DNA from: Diaporthe sp. PMI_573
Lineage: Eukaryota > Ascomycota > Sordariomycetes > Diaporthales > Diaporthaceae
Assembly (NCBI GenBank): GCA_021399435.1
Contig: JAJTUP010000018.1
Coordinates: forward strand, 930,001-994,000
Length of the DNA stretch: 64,000 nt
Direction of reading: 5' to 3'
A model generated the notes under the pieces. That model had not been told where the DNA came from. It saw only the letters and a list, made by a program, of their open reading frames with translations, and did no database searches. Of the stretch, positions 13,501 through 24,889 are shown in pieces; the first letter of the stretch is position 1, and every line of letters begins with the position of its first letter. The translations under genes and the position numbers were made by a program.

Positions 13501-15400
13501 AATAAGAGATAGGTAAACATATTCCTTTCCTTAGTCAAAAAGCCATTACAATTATCTTTTATAATCTATTCCAAGTAATCAGGAGTAAGTCAAGATCCCC
13601 TCTTAATCTTAGAGAATTTTAGCTATATCTAGGGGTTATATTTATATTTATAATTCCAGTTTATAGTACCCCTGATTTTCACTTTATAGCTTAGCTTCTA
13701 GTTAACTATTTCCTCCAGAACTAATCTATTAGATAGGTAATCATCTACTAGATGTACTTTAACTCCCACCCTCTTATATAAGGTTCTAATTATAAGTTAA
13801 CAAGTACAACTAATTAATTTAGTAATACTTATAGGTAATAGGATTAAGTTTATTCATTTATAAGTATAGGCTATTCTTATTCTTAGATATAATCTATAAA
13901 TATACTAAGGATTAGGTTTTTTAATACCTTTAAGTATATATAGCTAATATACTTTATACTAAAGGTCTTTTATAAAAGAAACTAACAACTTCTAAACATC
14001 CTTATCCTAGAAGATACTAAGAATTTCATTACCTTCTTTAATACCAAGATAGGTTAAAGAAGGCTTAATTAGAGTACTGATTACTACTAGTTTCTAATTA
14101 GATCACTCTAAATATATCTAAATAGCTAAAGTCTGTAGAATATATTTTTCTAAGACTCGTATACTATCACCAGGCACTATATAAAAAGGCTTCTAGTTCC
14201 TTCATCCTAGGCCATACTTTATCTAGGAGTCTCCTAGTATAATATATATAAATAAGAAACCCTTTAATTTTTTAAAGGTTAGATTAATATTAAGAAAGAA
14301 CAACATTCTAAGAAGAATATAGTATATAATATTATAGGTTATATTGTTAATAATAAAGAAAACTTACTTTATCTACTTAGGGCTAATATAAATCTAGTCT
14401 TTAGTTACCCTAATTAAAGACAAAGCTTTTTTATTATAAACTATAAAGGTTATGTCTTTAAGAGGAGAATAAGCAAGTTAGTTTTAACTATAATAGCTTA
14501 ATAGTAGTAGATTTATCTCTACCCTAGTATTAAGTAAAGCTAGTAAAGGTATATATTAGTTACTTCCTATATATATAGTAAGGAAAGCTAAACTATAACA
14601 TCCTTAGTTAATTATATCTAAAGTTAATATAGCTAGAGAGCTAATATAATATCTAATCATTATTAGGGTTAGAATAATTTCCCCTAGTAAGTTGCTTATT
14701 AGAGTATTGATAACTTTAATACTCAGGTACTAGTCTCTCTATCCCCTCATTTTATAAATAAGTTTAAAAGGGACTTGTGAAATAGTCCTTACCCTATCCT
14801 ATAAGGCTTATAGGTACCTAATCAGAGCAGTATTCGTCTCCCTAAGAGCTAGGAGATCAGAAGTACATATCTTTATAGTTTTGCTAAGAATTGCTTATAC
14901 TACTACTTCTTCTAGAGGTAAGGTTTTCGCTAGTTATCTTTTTAGCTTAGCATAGGTTGGTTTTTCTGCTGCTGCCCCTACTACTACACTAACTTAATTA
15001 TATTCTATATACCTAGTAAATTCTTCTACTGCGTGGCTTTCCGAGTTATCTAGTTCCTTTCTACTTGGACTACTTAGACTTAGTAAATCGTTCTTGAAGT
15101 AGATGTATGTTTTAGGATGAGGGGTATCTAGTATAGCTTTATACATTACCTCATTACCCTGATTTAAAGTATCCTCTATTACTCGTCTCTTCTTTATAGT
15201 ATTAATAAAGGTTTGTAGATCTTTTAAACAAATCTATTCTTCACCTATAGTAATGGTGTAGAGAGATAGGTCTAAGGTTATTAACATAGATCTAATAGCT
15301 GGTGGTTTTCCTAGTAGTTTAGGATTCTAGACTAGTTTAACCTCTCTTAAGGCCAGGTTACCTCTAAATAATGGGTTTGCCTTAATGAGTTTTCGGTATT
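10600..15400 (-). pseudogene. Gypsy pol polyprotein relic (RT, RNase H, integrase)
   Basis: The minus strand shows, in order, the RT (about 13420-12780) with LLDFFLGYD, KLDEKSCN, LPMGTTNSVA and the active-site box CRPFLDN (12956-12936; canonical FLDD), RNase H (about 12520-12060) with KYDAMKRECRVVL, and integrase (about 11850-10900) with NQGYDKLVEACYNF (11540-11499), ENMGEF and MLTKMMEDSIKG. The C-terminal tail YKLRILDRAEVGGIYSP lies near 10790-10740. These blocks place it in a fungal Gypsy lineage. Catalytic residues and the frame are disrupted by RIP. Confidence 0.85.
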
Positions 15401-15499
15401 AAAGGATGTATAGTAAGTTAGTTTCTACCTTTCTATAATAGAAACTCTAGTTAGCCTCTAGTATACTTCTCAATCCTAATTCCTTTCTAATTACGATAG

Positions 15500-17058
15500 A
15501 GTTGAATACTGATGGGATCTAGGAATTTAGAATACCTATTCTAAGTGTTTATAATAGTACTAAGGATTATTAAAGAACCCTCATACTTTTCTACATAGAA
15601 GAGCCCATTAATAACAAGCTTGTTAATCTTATTACACTTGTAGGCTGTATAGTCTTCTCTTGTATAGCTATAGTATATATATAGAGAACCATCCTTCTTA
15701 AGCTGAATAATAGAAATGCTATAAGTATTGTTATTATCATTACTCAAGGCTAGGGAGTAGATTTCCTAGCTACTAGGTCTCTAAATAAACCCCACTACTC
15801 CTGTTCTAGTTAGTCTAAGTTTAGTTCGTTATTTATTATAGGAGGTTACTTTAGCATAGTGTCTAAGTTATTTATTAATCTCCTTTTCCTCTTATATTCT
15901 TAGCTACTTAATTTTCAAGTTAGTAAATTTGTTTACAAGGTTATCTATCCTCTATTTAAGAGAATTATCACCCTAATTTCTATACTAATTAGGCTAAACA
16001 ACAGGTTCTAGATATATACTAGTAGGTTTCAAGTATCTCAGATCATTACTTCATTACTTCTCTATATACTATCAATTCTACTGATTTTATAGGTCTGTTT
16101 AGAAATAATTAGGAAGTCCTTTCACAGCTAGGTAATGGTCCTACTTAGAGTACTCCAGTTCTCTGTTAAGGATAGATAAAAGCCTGTCCTTAAATTCTAT
16201 CTAGGGCATGTCTTTAACCTTCTCCTCATAGGTTAGTTTAGAAAGAAGCCACTTCTTAATCCAGGATGAAAGCATCTTATAAAAGGTCCTACTTCCCTAA
16301 TTAGACGTCTCTCTAGCTTTAATTAGTACTTAGTTATAATTAGTAATCCTCCGTTTCTACTCTTCGAGGTCATCTAAGGGATTCTAATAAAGGATTACTT
16401 CTATCACTAAGCCTAAATCTACTTAAGAAGAAGTATTACTAGTTTTAAAGTAGGCTAAGAGTTCCTGACTCTATAAAGCCCAGGTACTTAGTCCAGCAGT
16501 AACCTTCTCAATCAAATAGACCAGATCAGAGCTAGTATAGTACTATTTTAACAAGGAAAGGATCTAGTCTATTAGATAAGAGAATTAGCAAGAAATATCC
16601 TCTAAAGTAGATATTAACTTAATAATATTTATTCTATCAAACCTTAGTACATTAAGGTTATATAACATAAGTAGTACTATCTAGAGTAACATCATAATAC
16701 TATAAGAGAATAGACTAAACGGGTATTAGCCTATAGTGTTAGGCTTAGCTAAAAGGGGTTATTATGGCTAAGTAGGAGGGTCCTGGGTAGAAAGTAAAGA
16801 GGTTTTACCAGGAGATCCTTTACCCTTAGGCTTAGGTTTCTTTAATAACTAGTCTCTCCTATACTCCTTTCTAGCCCTTTGGTAATTAGGAGGAATTAAA
16901 GGACTAGTAACTATTTACTAGTAGGTAGAGCTTAGAGTAAGTAAAGGTAGATATAGTAGGCTTGAGCCTTTAGATAACATAGTTAGGAAACCTGGTATTC
17001 TAGTAGAAGTAGCGTCTTTAGTAGGGCTAGCTACTATAGATGTTCTAGTACTAGACAT
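15500..17058 (-). pseudogene. Gypsy gag relic
   Basis: The first minus-strand ATG inside the 5' LTR (17058) opens a frame beginning MSSTRTSIVASPTKDATSTR, then a Pro/Lys-rich stretch KKPKPKGKGSPGKTS. The position directly upstream of pol fits gag. I could not find an intact CCHC zinc knuckle, and a small open piece at 15541-15747 is the longest unbroken part. The assignment is by position and composition, not by domain match. Confidence 0.5.
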
Positions 17059-17858
17059 TATTAGAATAAAGTAATTAGAGCTATAGGCTTGTTGTTAAGA
17101 GAGTTTATATATTATCTAGAGAGTTGAATATTCTTAGGTTAGTACTTAGTATAGTAGTAATACTTAAAATATTATGTCTTTTTAAGGTACTTTTCCTCTT
17201 CCTAGCATATATAGTCTCTCTTTAAAGTCTCCTATTAGCTCTAATTAAAAGCTATAATACCTTAGCCTTACTTCTCTATATACTCCTCAGGCTTTATACT
17301 TATACTTGAAAGTACCTTGCTATGAACCTTGTTATGATAGTTATGGGGGTAATTATTATGATAGTACTACTTTCTAACTAGACTTTAGTTGCTAAAGTAA
17401 CTATAGAATTAGATTAAGGGCTGTTCTCCTCTGATCTAAGCTTAATAAATCCTATAAAAGTCTAATCTCCTCCTTGACTAAGTGTTTTATAAGTAAATAT
17501 ATTACTCTACTAGGGCTTTAGTTATTATTGTGAAATGATCCCTGGTGTGATGGCTGATGTTTATACCTTGGGTGTGAAGCTTAGTTGAGAGGGTACCCTT
17601 TAAAACCTTGGTAAGAGAGTAGGTTTGAAAGCGGGGTTCTTCTTATATGCTTTAGTTATACTTCTCTTGTCTTTGGTTTAGTTACATAACTCTCTTCCTA
17701 GCGAGGTGTTCCCTTGGTAGTTCTGATTAGGTATAGGTAAGATAATTCTATATATGATCATGAAGAATAGGTAAGCTTTAGACTGACTCGTTAGTTGTGA
17801 GCTCTCTCCTTAGTCTTCAAAGGTCACGTAGTTAGCTCAGCCTGGGCTAGATCACTAG

Positions 17859-18185
17859 TAAAAACGTGGACAATAAGCCGAGTATATGTGCCTAAGTTCT
17901 GCTGGCCCCTCTGAGTGAGAGAGAGGAAACTGCTAGAGGGCTCCAATATGAAGAAAGAAGAGATAATGAAAAAGGGCTGGAAGGGCTATGAAGGTAATAA
18001 AAGCAGTGATTGGGTTCTGATCAGACAATGTCACAGGTTATCAAATAATAATAATAGAAGAATGAGTTGAATTTTTTTTGCTTCGGCCCTCGAGAGGGAC
18101 AGAAGCATGTCCGGTACTTATAGTACGGACGGCCAAGAAAGAAAATTCATCGCACTAGCTACGTGAAACACTGCACCCCGTAACA
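17859..18185 (-). repeat. LTR of nested Gypsy (5' LTR)
   Basis: This 327-bp repeat matches 6204-6530 and is followed by the ATAC duplicate at 18186-18189. Aligned by eye, the two copies have equal length and differ mainly at C/T or G/A positions; I saw a single A/T change. It keeps more G+C than the left copy. Confidence 0.93.
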
Positions 18186-18463
18186 ATACCAAGAAAGGGT
18201 AGGCTCGATTCTATATACGGCAATTATAATTCAAGCAAATATAGCCTTTACAGCTACTCAGCTATCCCTTTTCCTGCTCAACCCTAGACCACAGCACCTA
18301 GCAGCAGCCAAGTAGTATATTTCTTACCTATTTAAAACCCGTATGCTCTCTATTAAATATAGGGACTAAGGGAAGGATACACTTATTTTCACGGCAAACA
18401 CTTCTTTTATAGATAATGAGGAAACCAGGAGATCGTCTCACAAGTATACTATAATACTCTATA

Positions 18464-18895
18464 ACGTGGTTCACCAGTCAGTGGGTCATACCAGTCAGTG
18501 GGACACTTTTTTTACTAACAAAAAACGTCTGTGCTAACCCTGCCAACTTCTTCAAACTAGGCTCAATTTGGATGCAATTTTAGGGATATGTCTATAAGAA
18601 TATAAAAAAGCTATGTTTTTAATTTCAGAAACCTAGAGTTAGAATTAAGCTAGTTATTAATAAAAACTCTAAAGTTCTATTTTTTCCCTATATAAGATTT
18701 TCTAATTTATTCTATTTAAATCTTAATTTTTCTAAAATGAAACTATAGCTTTTCTATATTTTTATAGACATACCCTTAAAATTGCATCCAAATTGAGCCT
18801 AGTTTGAAGAAGTTAGCAGGGTTAGCATAGATGTTTTTTGTTAGTAAAAAAAGTGTCCCACTGACTGGTATGACCCACTGACTGGTGAACCACGT
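18464..18895. mobile_element. 432-bp MITE with about 150-bp terminal inverted repeats
   Basis: The ends are perfect inverted copies (ACGTGGTTCACCAGTCAGTG and its complement), and the inverted match runs about 150 bp inward on each side (18464-18615 with 18743-18895), broken mainly by C/T differences. It is flanked by TA on both sides (18462-18463, 18896-18897), the target duplication of the Tc1/mariner/pogo superfamily. Each arm has a tandem internal motif, CCAGTCAGTGGG then CCAGTCAGTGGG nine bases later. It has no ORF, so it is non-autonomous. It sits inside Copia RNase H. The superfamily is inferred from the TA duplication. Confidence 0.92.
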
Positions 18896-19379
18896 TAGAG
18901 GGTTAATCCATTAGAGAGCAGCTTGGCAAGATATAGTTACCACGTCTACTACTAAAGCTGAGCTTCTAGAAGTTACTTATGCTGGAAAGGAGCTAATGGT
19001 ATTAAAGAGACTAATTACCAAGCTTGCTATTAATGTAGCTAGCACATAGAATCTCTATAATAATAACCAACAGACTATTCGCCTAGTTATAGACAAGCAT
19101 GGTAGAGTAACAACTAAGTTTCGCCATATAGATATATACAATATATAGCTAAAGCAAAAGTACGTAAAAGGGACCTTTTAGGTACTCTACTTACCTACAG
19201 AGCTTATACTAGCAGATAGGCTGACGAAACTATTATCACAAGCTTAATTTAAGTATTTTAGGAGGACTTTAAATCTTTAAGATATAGCAGGGGTACTTAA
19301 AAGAGTACAAGATAGTTAAATTTTTTAGGGTTACCCCTAAGACTACCTACTTGAAGAGCAGGTTAACTAAGGTATAGAG

Positions 19380-19960
19380 GCTTTCCTTAAGCTTATACTT
19401 ATTAGTAGCGTGCTTCTCCTTAACGGCCGTAGGCTCGTCGTCATTATCCTCCTCCTCCTCAAGCTCCTCCTCCTACTCGTTCTCGTCGTTATCACCCTTC
19501 TCCTCCTCCTCTCCAAGCTCCTCCTCGGGAGTAGCGAGTAGCTTACGTACCACACGGCGCGCGTTAGCAAGTTGCTACTCGAAGGATTAGCAATACAAGC
19601 TTCTTAAAGGACAAAAGAGTACCTACACAAGGGGAGCTACTAGCCTTAAGGAGCATGGTAAGCTTGTTGGCGGCAGTAACGGTGCGTGCAGGGGACGGCT
19701 CGCACTTGTGCCCAGACAAGCACCACAGACACCGCTTTAAGCAGCCAGGATTAACCTACTCGAAGCAGGTACCCACTAAGCTGCCCGCGAGAGTAGACCA
19801 TACACACCTGAGGCAGGGAATAACGCGGCAAGCCCTGTAGGCGGGGATGTCCTCGTTGTCTAAGGAGCTCGACTCCTCCTCCTCCTCCTTACAGGGAGGG
19901 ACTATTACCTTCTTAACCACCTTGCCCTACTCTAAAGTCAACAAAACACTCGAAACACAG
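19380..19960 (-). pseudogene. Degraded Cys-rich and acidic protein gene, unidentified
   Basis: The minus strand reads a Lys/Glu/Ser-rich start, then Cys pairs (YRACRVIPCLRC; CLKRCLWCLSGHKCE) and an alanine/leucine segment (RTVTAANKL, RRVVRKLLATPEEEL), ending in a long Glu/Asp-rich tail (about 19540-19400) coded by GAG/GAC triplets. At least two in-frame stops break it, so it is non-functional. Similar Cys-pair plus acidic-tail proteins occur as uncharacterised, repeat-associated fungal families, as I recall them; no function is known to me. The higher G+C than the neighbouring transposons suggests weaker or later RIP. Confidence 0.45.
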
Positions 19961-20040
19961 CTTTCTTTAAGCTTAAGCTTACTTTGTTAGCAGCGCGGGC
20001 CACTAGCCGCATGCTTATTACCTCCAAGTAGGACGGTATT

Positions 20041-20094
20041 ATATATATGTATATATGTGTGTATATATTTGTACGTATGTATATATATGTGTCT
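20041..20094. repeat. TA/TG microsatellite
   Basis: Imperfect TATA/TGTG alternating tract of about 50 bp in the spacer between the transposon block and the gene region. ORFs read through it on both strands are artefacts of the low-complexity sequence. Confidence 0.8.
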
Positions 20095-20651
20095 GAAAAT
20101 ACACAGAAAAAGAGGGTTGGATGCTTAGAATTACTAGAAACAAGTACCAAAAGCCAGGGCATAAAGGGTTTAAGTATATATTTAAGTATAGAAAGCGCTT
20201 GTAGCAGTCGCCTATTCATTTCCTATTGTTCTATTAAGCTTCCCATTGTTCTATTTAGGTACGTAAACGCTCCCATTGTGGCCAAAACACCATAATAGCG
20301 AGCCCACAATCATCACAGACGACTTCATCGTCTAGGGGGTGTGTTACAAATCAGGGGCTCTATATCGTTACTACACTCTTTTTAGCTTAGCGCCATTGGT
20401 CCCCGAGCATATAACCATGCTCAGAGCCCCCCATTGTCTGTAGATTAGAATACCAGTTCACTTGCTCTATTCGATAGCCCTGCTCGAAACCGTGACACAT
20501 TCTCAGTCTTTAACAAGGTCCACAGCCTAATAGCCAAGACCCTGATCCGTGGCAACGCCTTCAGCGGCAGTGCAGCGCGCGGCTCGGGCCGGGGAGCTAA
20601 ACTAACTGGAAGTTCAGGGCGTCCAGGGCGTCCAATGATGTCTGAGATGAA

Positions 20652-21100
20652 ATGATATTGGAGTATTTCAAGGCGGCGAATGGTGAAGAGAGGGCCTATG
20701 CGGTCTCTGGTATATCGAACAAAGCTGAGCTGCCCGAGACATGTCAGAGATAGCCGACGGACTAGTGGCCGATGCCATCAAGTCAGGCACGATCAAGTGT
20801 GGCAGCCACGGAGCCGCCTCCGTTGGGAACGAACGCGCCCATGGTACGTCAGACAGCAAGCTGTGTGCTATTCTTTGTGGGTTGAGCATTGCAATGTTAT
20901 CTGTTCGACCTCGGCGGCCGGGAATCCTTGTCCCAACCAAAGTTTCTCGAAGGCTTAATAGATGATAATTTGCACTCTTGGCAACCATCGACCTGCGCAC
21001 AGAGCCTCTAGATGGTCCCATGCCGGGGACCCATCCGATCGAAGATGCTGGCATCGTGTACAAACATCGAAACATCCATGGCAACGTGGTAAGTGGCGAT
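20652..21100 (+). pseudogene. Unidentified gene relic in broken frames
   Basis: Three successive coding-like pieces lie in different plus frames: YFKAANGEERAYAVSGISNK (from ATG 20652), MSEIADGLVADAIKSGTIKC (from 20741, continuing GSHGAASVGNERAHG) and FALLATIDLRTEPLDGPMPG (from about 20967, continuing THPIEDAGIVYKHRNIHGN). Each reads like ordinary protein, but frameshifts and stops separate them and no splice pattern I tried joins them. I do not recognise the family. It lies just outside the AT-rich block and so may be a gene that decayed at the edge. The surrounding 20.1-21.7 kb shows nothing else. Confidence 0.35.
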
Positions 21101-21722
21101 CAAATCGCGAGGAGTCTGGTCACACAGAGTGTTACCAGTTCCTGGTACTGACGCCATAGCTGTCAATATCTTGTTTTCCTTTCTTTCTTATTGCATCAGA
21201 AGCACTGTAACGCTATTTTCCCTTGCTCAGCAGTAAGGGACTGCTCAGTCACGAACAATGATTACTTGCGTATTGTTCCAACCGGTGCGGATCCGCAGGG
21301 CCGAATACTACAAGTCTGCACCAACCTCGGCCCTGACTCGAGAACAAGTAGCACGTCCCCATCGGAACGATGAGCCCGATGAGCATTCCGAGGCGGAATC
21401 CACGCAAGAGCTCTTCCAGAAAAAGAGCCAGGAAAAAACAATAACTTAGAAGACACTCCCTATTTTTCCCAACTAGCACTGCTCGCCCGGCTAAGCGGCC
21501 AAATTTGGCTGCATCTCGATCGAACGTGCTGCCCACGGGTCCCACATCGAAACCTGGAAAAAGAAAGGACTTTTGGAAAAGGAAGGTTGCGCCCTGGGCC
21601 CGCATAGTTACCCACCCCTCCGAGCAATCCGAGGGGGCAGGACCACACCACCCTCATTCTACCATGCTTCGCTTATCGAGCGGCCCGACGCGCCACCCGA
21701 TCAGCATGCCGCCGTCTCGGCC
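21101..21722. other. Intergenic, no gene seen
   Basis: This is the upstream region of the first rhodopsin-like gene. Short ORFs occur in several frames on both strands without recognisable motifs or consistent splice structure. Confidence 0.5.
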
Positions 21723-23275
21723 ATGAACGACGACGACCAAGGCCCGCTCATGTGCGGCAGCGTCGCGGCCGCCCTGTTCAGCGCGACCGCCTTCACCGCG
21801 GCACGCCTCTACTGCAGTGCCGTCGTGCTGAATCGCACCCGGCGCGAGGATGTGATCATCTTGCTCTCGCTAGTAAGTGAAGTAGATCTTGAACGACGAG
21901 CCCCACACCTGCGCCTATCTCCCCGGAGGTGGAGGAGCCTAGCTGACCACCCCCACTGCAGATCTTCCTATGGGCCAGCTGCATCCTCACGATCCTCGCG
22001 GTGGTGAGCGGCATGGGGAAACACGTCGACACCCTCACCGCCGAGCAGAGGGCCGGCGCCAGGTTCTACTACCTCGTCTCCGTGTGGCCCGCCCTGCTGG
22101 CCATCACGGTGCCCAAGGTCGCCGTCGCGGGCCTCATCATCAGAATATTCACCCCGGATGTCTGGACAAAGACTATCATGTCGGCTGTCGTCTGCATCGG
22201 CGTCGTCAACTACGTCGTGATATCTGTCCTGTCCACGTTCATGTGCCAACCGCTTGCGGCAGCGTGGGATCCCCGGGTCCAAGCCGTTAGATGTGTCAAC
22301 GCAAAGATATATCTGGACTTGTGCTACTTCACATCGTGTAGGTCCCCATTCCTTGTTGCAGGCCGTCGTCTTTTCGCCGAGTGTTCGGTGCTGACGTCTG
22401 ACATCCATAGCATACTCTGCGTCTGTTGACTGTTACCTGGCGATCTACCCGGCCCTGGTGTTCCGAAAGATGGGGTTCAGCATAATCAAAAAGATCGGTC
22501 TAAGTGTTGTCCTCGGCCTCGGAATCGCCGCCACCGTAGTGGCATGCCTCAAGATCTCGTACCTCCACGTCCTTTCGAATGAGGACTTCACATGTAAGTA
22601 CCTAATCAGTCACAAACAGGGTATTGGCGCATTTATGACAGACACTGACCGCCATTTTCAAAGGGACACTCCCGCGGCTCACAATCTGGACACTGTAAGA
22701 CCAACACAAAACCCCCATATCAACGCGACAACACTAACCAACGAACCCCCCCGCGCAGCACAGAAGCAACAGTCACAATAGTAGCAGCATGCATCCCAGT
22801 CCTACACCCCCTCTACGACCGCGCCCGCGCCGGGCTGAGGAAGATCTTTCCAAGCCTGCGGCGACGGGCCGACGAAGGTATTACTACCGGCCACCGGGAC
22901 GCCCGCGGCGCACACCAAGCGCCGGACTCACCTGGGTTTTGGAGCCTGAAGCTAAGGGCGATAGCCGTCGCAGAGTCCTGGTGGTCGAGCACGGGCGGCC
23001 GCACGTCGCGGCGGTCGGGCGTCCGAGGTGTCCAGACAGAGGAGGATCACAACACGCGGCGGCTGTCTTGTGGTACCGCGGTTTCGGTGGCGGTCGCGGT
23101 TCACTCCGAGGTTGCGGAGCGACAGGGAGACGTGGAAAACTCAGGGTCGGGCGGGGTGACGGTCAGTGATCGCGTGACCGAGCTGTCGGTTTTGGAACGA
23201 GGGCCTGATTTGTCTGGTGGACATGCCCCTGGTATCAGTAGTAGCAGACACACCACGGTCGTTGGACAGAAGTGA
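21723..23275 (+). CDS. Rhodopsin-like seven-helix membrane protein (SAT4/PTH11-like)
   Basis: Five exons (21723-21872, 21962-22337, 22411-22593, 22664-22694, 22759-23275) join in frame to 418 residues. The protein is rich in hydrophobic helices from residue 10 to about 275, with the family-typical pattern: first helix ending in RTRREDVIILLS, extracellular Cys after helix 4 (MCQPLAAAWDP), YLAIYPALVF, KIGLSVVLGLGI and a last helix TEATVTIVAACIPVL. The tail of about 140 residues is polar and lies in the cytosol by family topology. This family (fungal rhodopsin-like domain) is large in Pezizomycotina; Pth11 of rice blast, a surface-sensing protein, is a distant relative, and ligands are mostly unknown. 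No CFEM domain is present. A second member follows on the same strand, suggesting local duplication. Intron 3 uses GTAAGT..AAAG; the small exon 4 (31 nt) is supported by frame only. Confidence 0.82.
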
Positions 23276-24889
23276 AGGGGGTAAGAGACGCAGGCTCGAG
23301 GATGGCAAATTGATTGGGGCGAGCGAAGTCTTAATTCCATAGCGGTGGTTTTGAACCAAGATACCCTGATGCATCAAACATCAAAAACACGATGCCGTGT
23401 TGGTGATTAAGGTGCCAAATATATACCCCCCCCCAAATGTGGACACCGATAAACAGTAGATGTTGACCAAGGAAGGCATCATCGCATTCGCCTCGTGATA
23501 CCCGACCCGGCCGAGTTCATGCCCAACGGCGTACCGTGTTCACATTGGACGGCAAGGTCCCCCCGACCTCAATGTTGTGGGCGTACATTTTACCGCTTCA
23601 GCCCAGAATCCCATCGATTAGCAGAGCCAATTGCAGTCGGCGACCAGTCGGCGACAATCTAATAGTCGTCATGTTCACTCCGGCCGATTACCTGATTGAT
23701 CAGACCAAATTTTGCTTTCTCGTAGAGCTCAGACTCTGAGACCAAGCCAAGGATGAAGACATATCCGGGAAACATGTTCACCGGGAGCATATGTGCCCTC
23801 CGCAGGCGAGATTGGGATGGCGCTGGGAGGATGAACCAATGGCGTTAGCTCCTCGGGGAAATTGACCTAAATCCTTCAGCCGCCAAGATGAGAAAGGCGC
23901 ACCGCGCTTCCCTAATCTTGCTGTTAAGTAATTAACCAGGGCGGATTTGCGAGTGCGAACGGCCGTCGTGGGAAAGTTTGAGTCATTTTAGAGTTGAGAC
24001 GCGTAGTAATGCGGGTGGCTGAACCCGAATGGGACGGGCATGGGCTCGAGAGTATTGATAGACATGAGGACAAATTTCATACATAATCCTCAGCACAATC
24101 TGCGTCCGGCTGGATCGGAGCCGACGGGACGCAGAGGAACAATGCTGCCATGGACGGCGCCGATCTTTTGCAGGCTGGGTTTGGAGCGAGTCGTAACCAC
24201 CAAGCTGCGTTGTTTCAGGCCCTGGGCTGAATGCAAGCAGTGGCTGCCGGTGGCGGGTTGTGGTGTGTAGGGAGCTGAGTTGCCATCGCAGCGATGGGCA
24301 GGTGTTGTATGGTGGGAAAGAAAAGCAGCGTTGATTGTGGGACCTATAATCCGGATGTTATTCGCTATTTCCACCGGAAACGGGTGTTCCCATGCCAAGG
24401 TGACAATAAGTGTGGAGCAGGGAGGAGTGAGGGCCAACCTTATTTACCACGGTTCGCTGCTCGGCATAGGAAGGCAGAGAGGCCTTGCATGTTCGTTGCT
24501 GTGTTTTGGCAGTTTTACCGGCGTACGGCCGGCGGATAAGGATCGACCCATGTAGTTACCCGACCAGGCCGACTCGACAAGAGGGCAACAGAAACCCTGT
24601 GGGTGTGCATGGACCTGCGTCTCCTAGATGACCAGTTCTTGGGACCGACAAGCGAGCCGTGCTGGTGTAGGCTCGCCGTGGTTGGCCAAGTCAACAATTG
24701 TCGGGTTCCTGCCTTGTTCACTGATCATACACCGGCTGTGTGAGTTTTGTATCTACCTTTACTTAGCAACCGGGCTTTTTTCTGCCCAGTCGACTTTCCT
24801 CTTAGCAGACATGCGGCGCAACGCCGCCGTGCATTAAGCTACAGCCGGAGCCAGCGTAGCTCGAGCCGCCGATCCTCGAGTCCGTCGCC
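23276..24889. other. Intergenic, no gene seen
   Basis: About 1.6 kb between the two rhodopsin-like genes. It includes a short C-homopolymer near 23430. ORFs in this interval overlap each other on both strands and show no domain motif; I see no RNA gene. Confidence 0.5.

Larger units (their letters stand above)
6204..18185 (-). mobile_element. Complete nested Ty3/Gypsy element with two 327-bp LTRs, about 12 kb
   Basis: The element is bounded by matching 327-bp LTRs and a 4-bp direct repeat ATAC (6200-6203 and 18186-18189). On the minus strand the LTR begins TGTTACGGGG, a common fungal Gypsy LTR start. A purine-rich tract sits just inside the left LTR (about 6531-6550, minus strand), fitting a polypurine tract next to the 3' LTR. 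Gag starts at 17058 and pol runs down to about 10.6 kb. The length is unusual, because roughly 4 kb between pol and the 3' LTR carries two further divergent ORF relics. All frames contain stops. LTR copies differ almost only by C/T and G/A, the RIP pattern. Confidence 0.9.
4250..19290 (+). mobile_element. Ty1/Copia retrotransposon relic, split by two later insertions
   Basis: Three plus-strand pieces form one Copia pol. Piece 1 (about 4275-6203) covers the integrase tail and the RT with AATLAAKSFQIIIAIAARF-like and EIKQFNVVNTFLN blocks (5580-5690) and the LRDAPLL block near 5790. Piece 2 (18186-18463) resumes with YQEKVGSILYTAIIT. Piece 3 (18896-19290) is RNase H with TTSTTKAELLEVTYAGKEL, FRHIDIYN and LADRLTKLLSQA. 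The protein context is continuous across both insertions, which proves the order of events: Copia first, then the Gypsy at 6204-18185 and the MITE at 18464-18895. The 5' part (gag, most of integrase) is missing, probably lost to the neighbouring Gypsy. No LTRs of this element were recognised. Heavily RIP-mutated. Confidence 0.85.

Noticed and set aside
19938..20295. Overlapping ORFs of 82-93 codons on both strands with Tyr/Ile runs
   Set aside because: They are driven by the TA/TG microsatellite and have no other support.
20668..21084. 138-codon minus-strand ORF
   Set aside because: Overlaps the plus-strand relic pieces, which read more like natural protein; no motif of its own.
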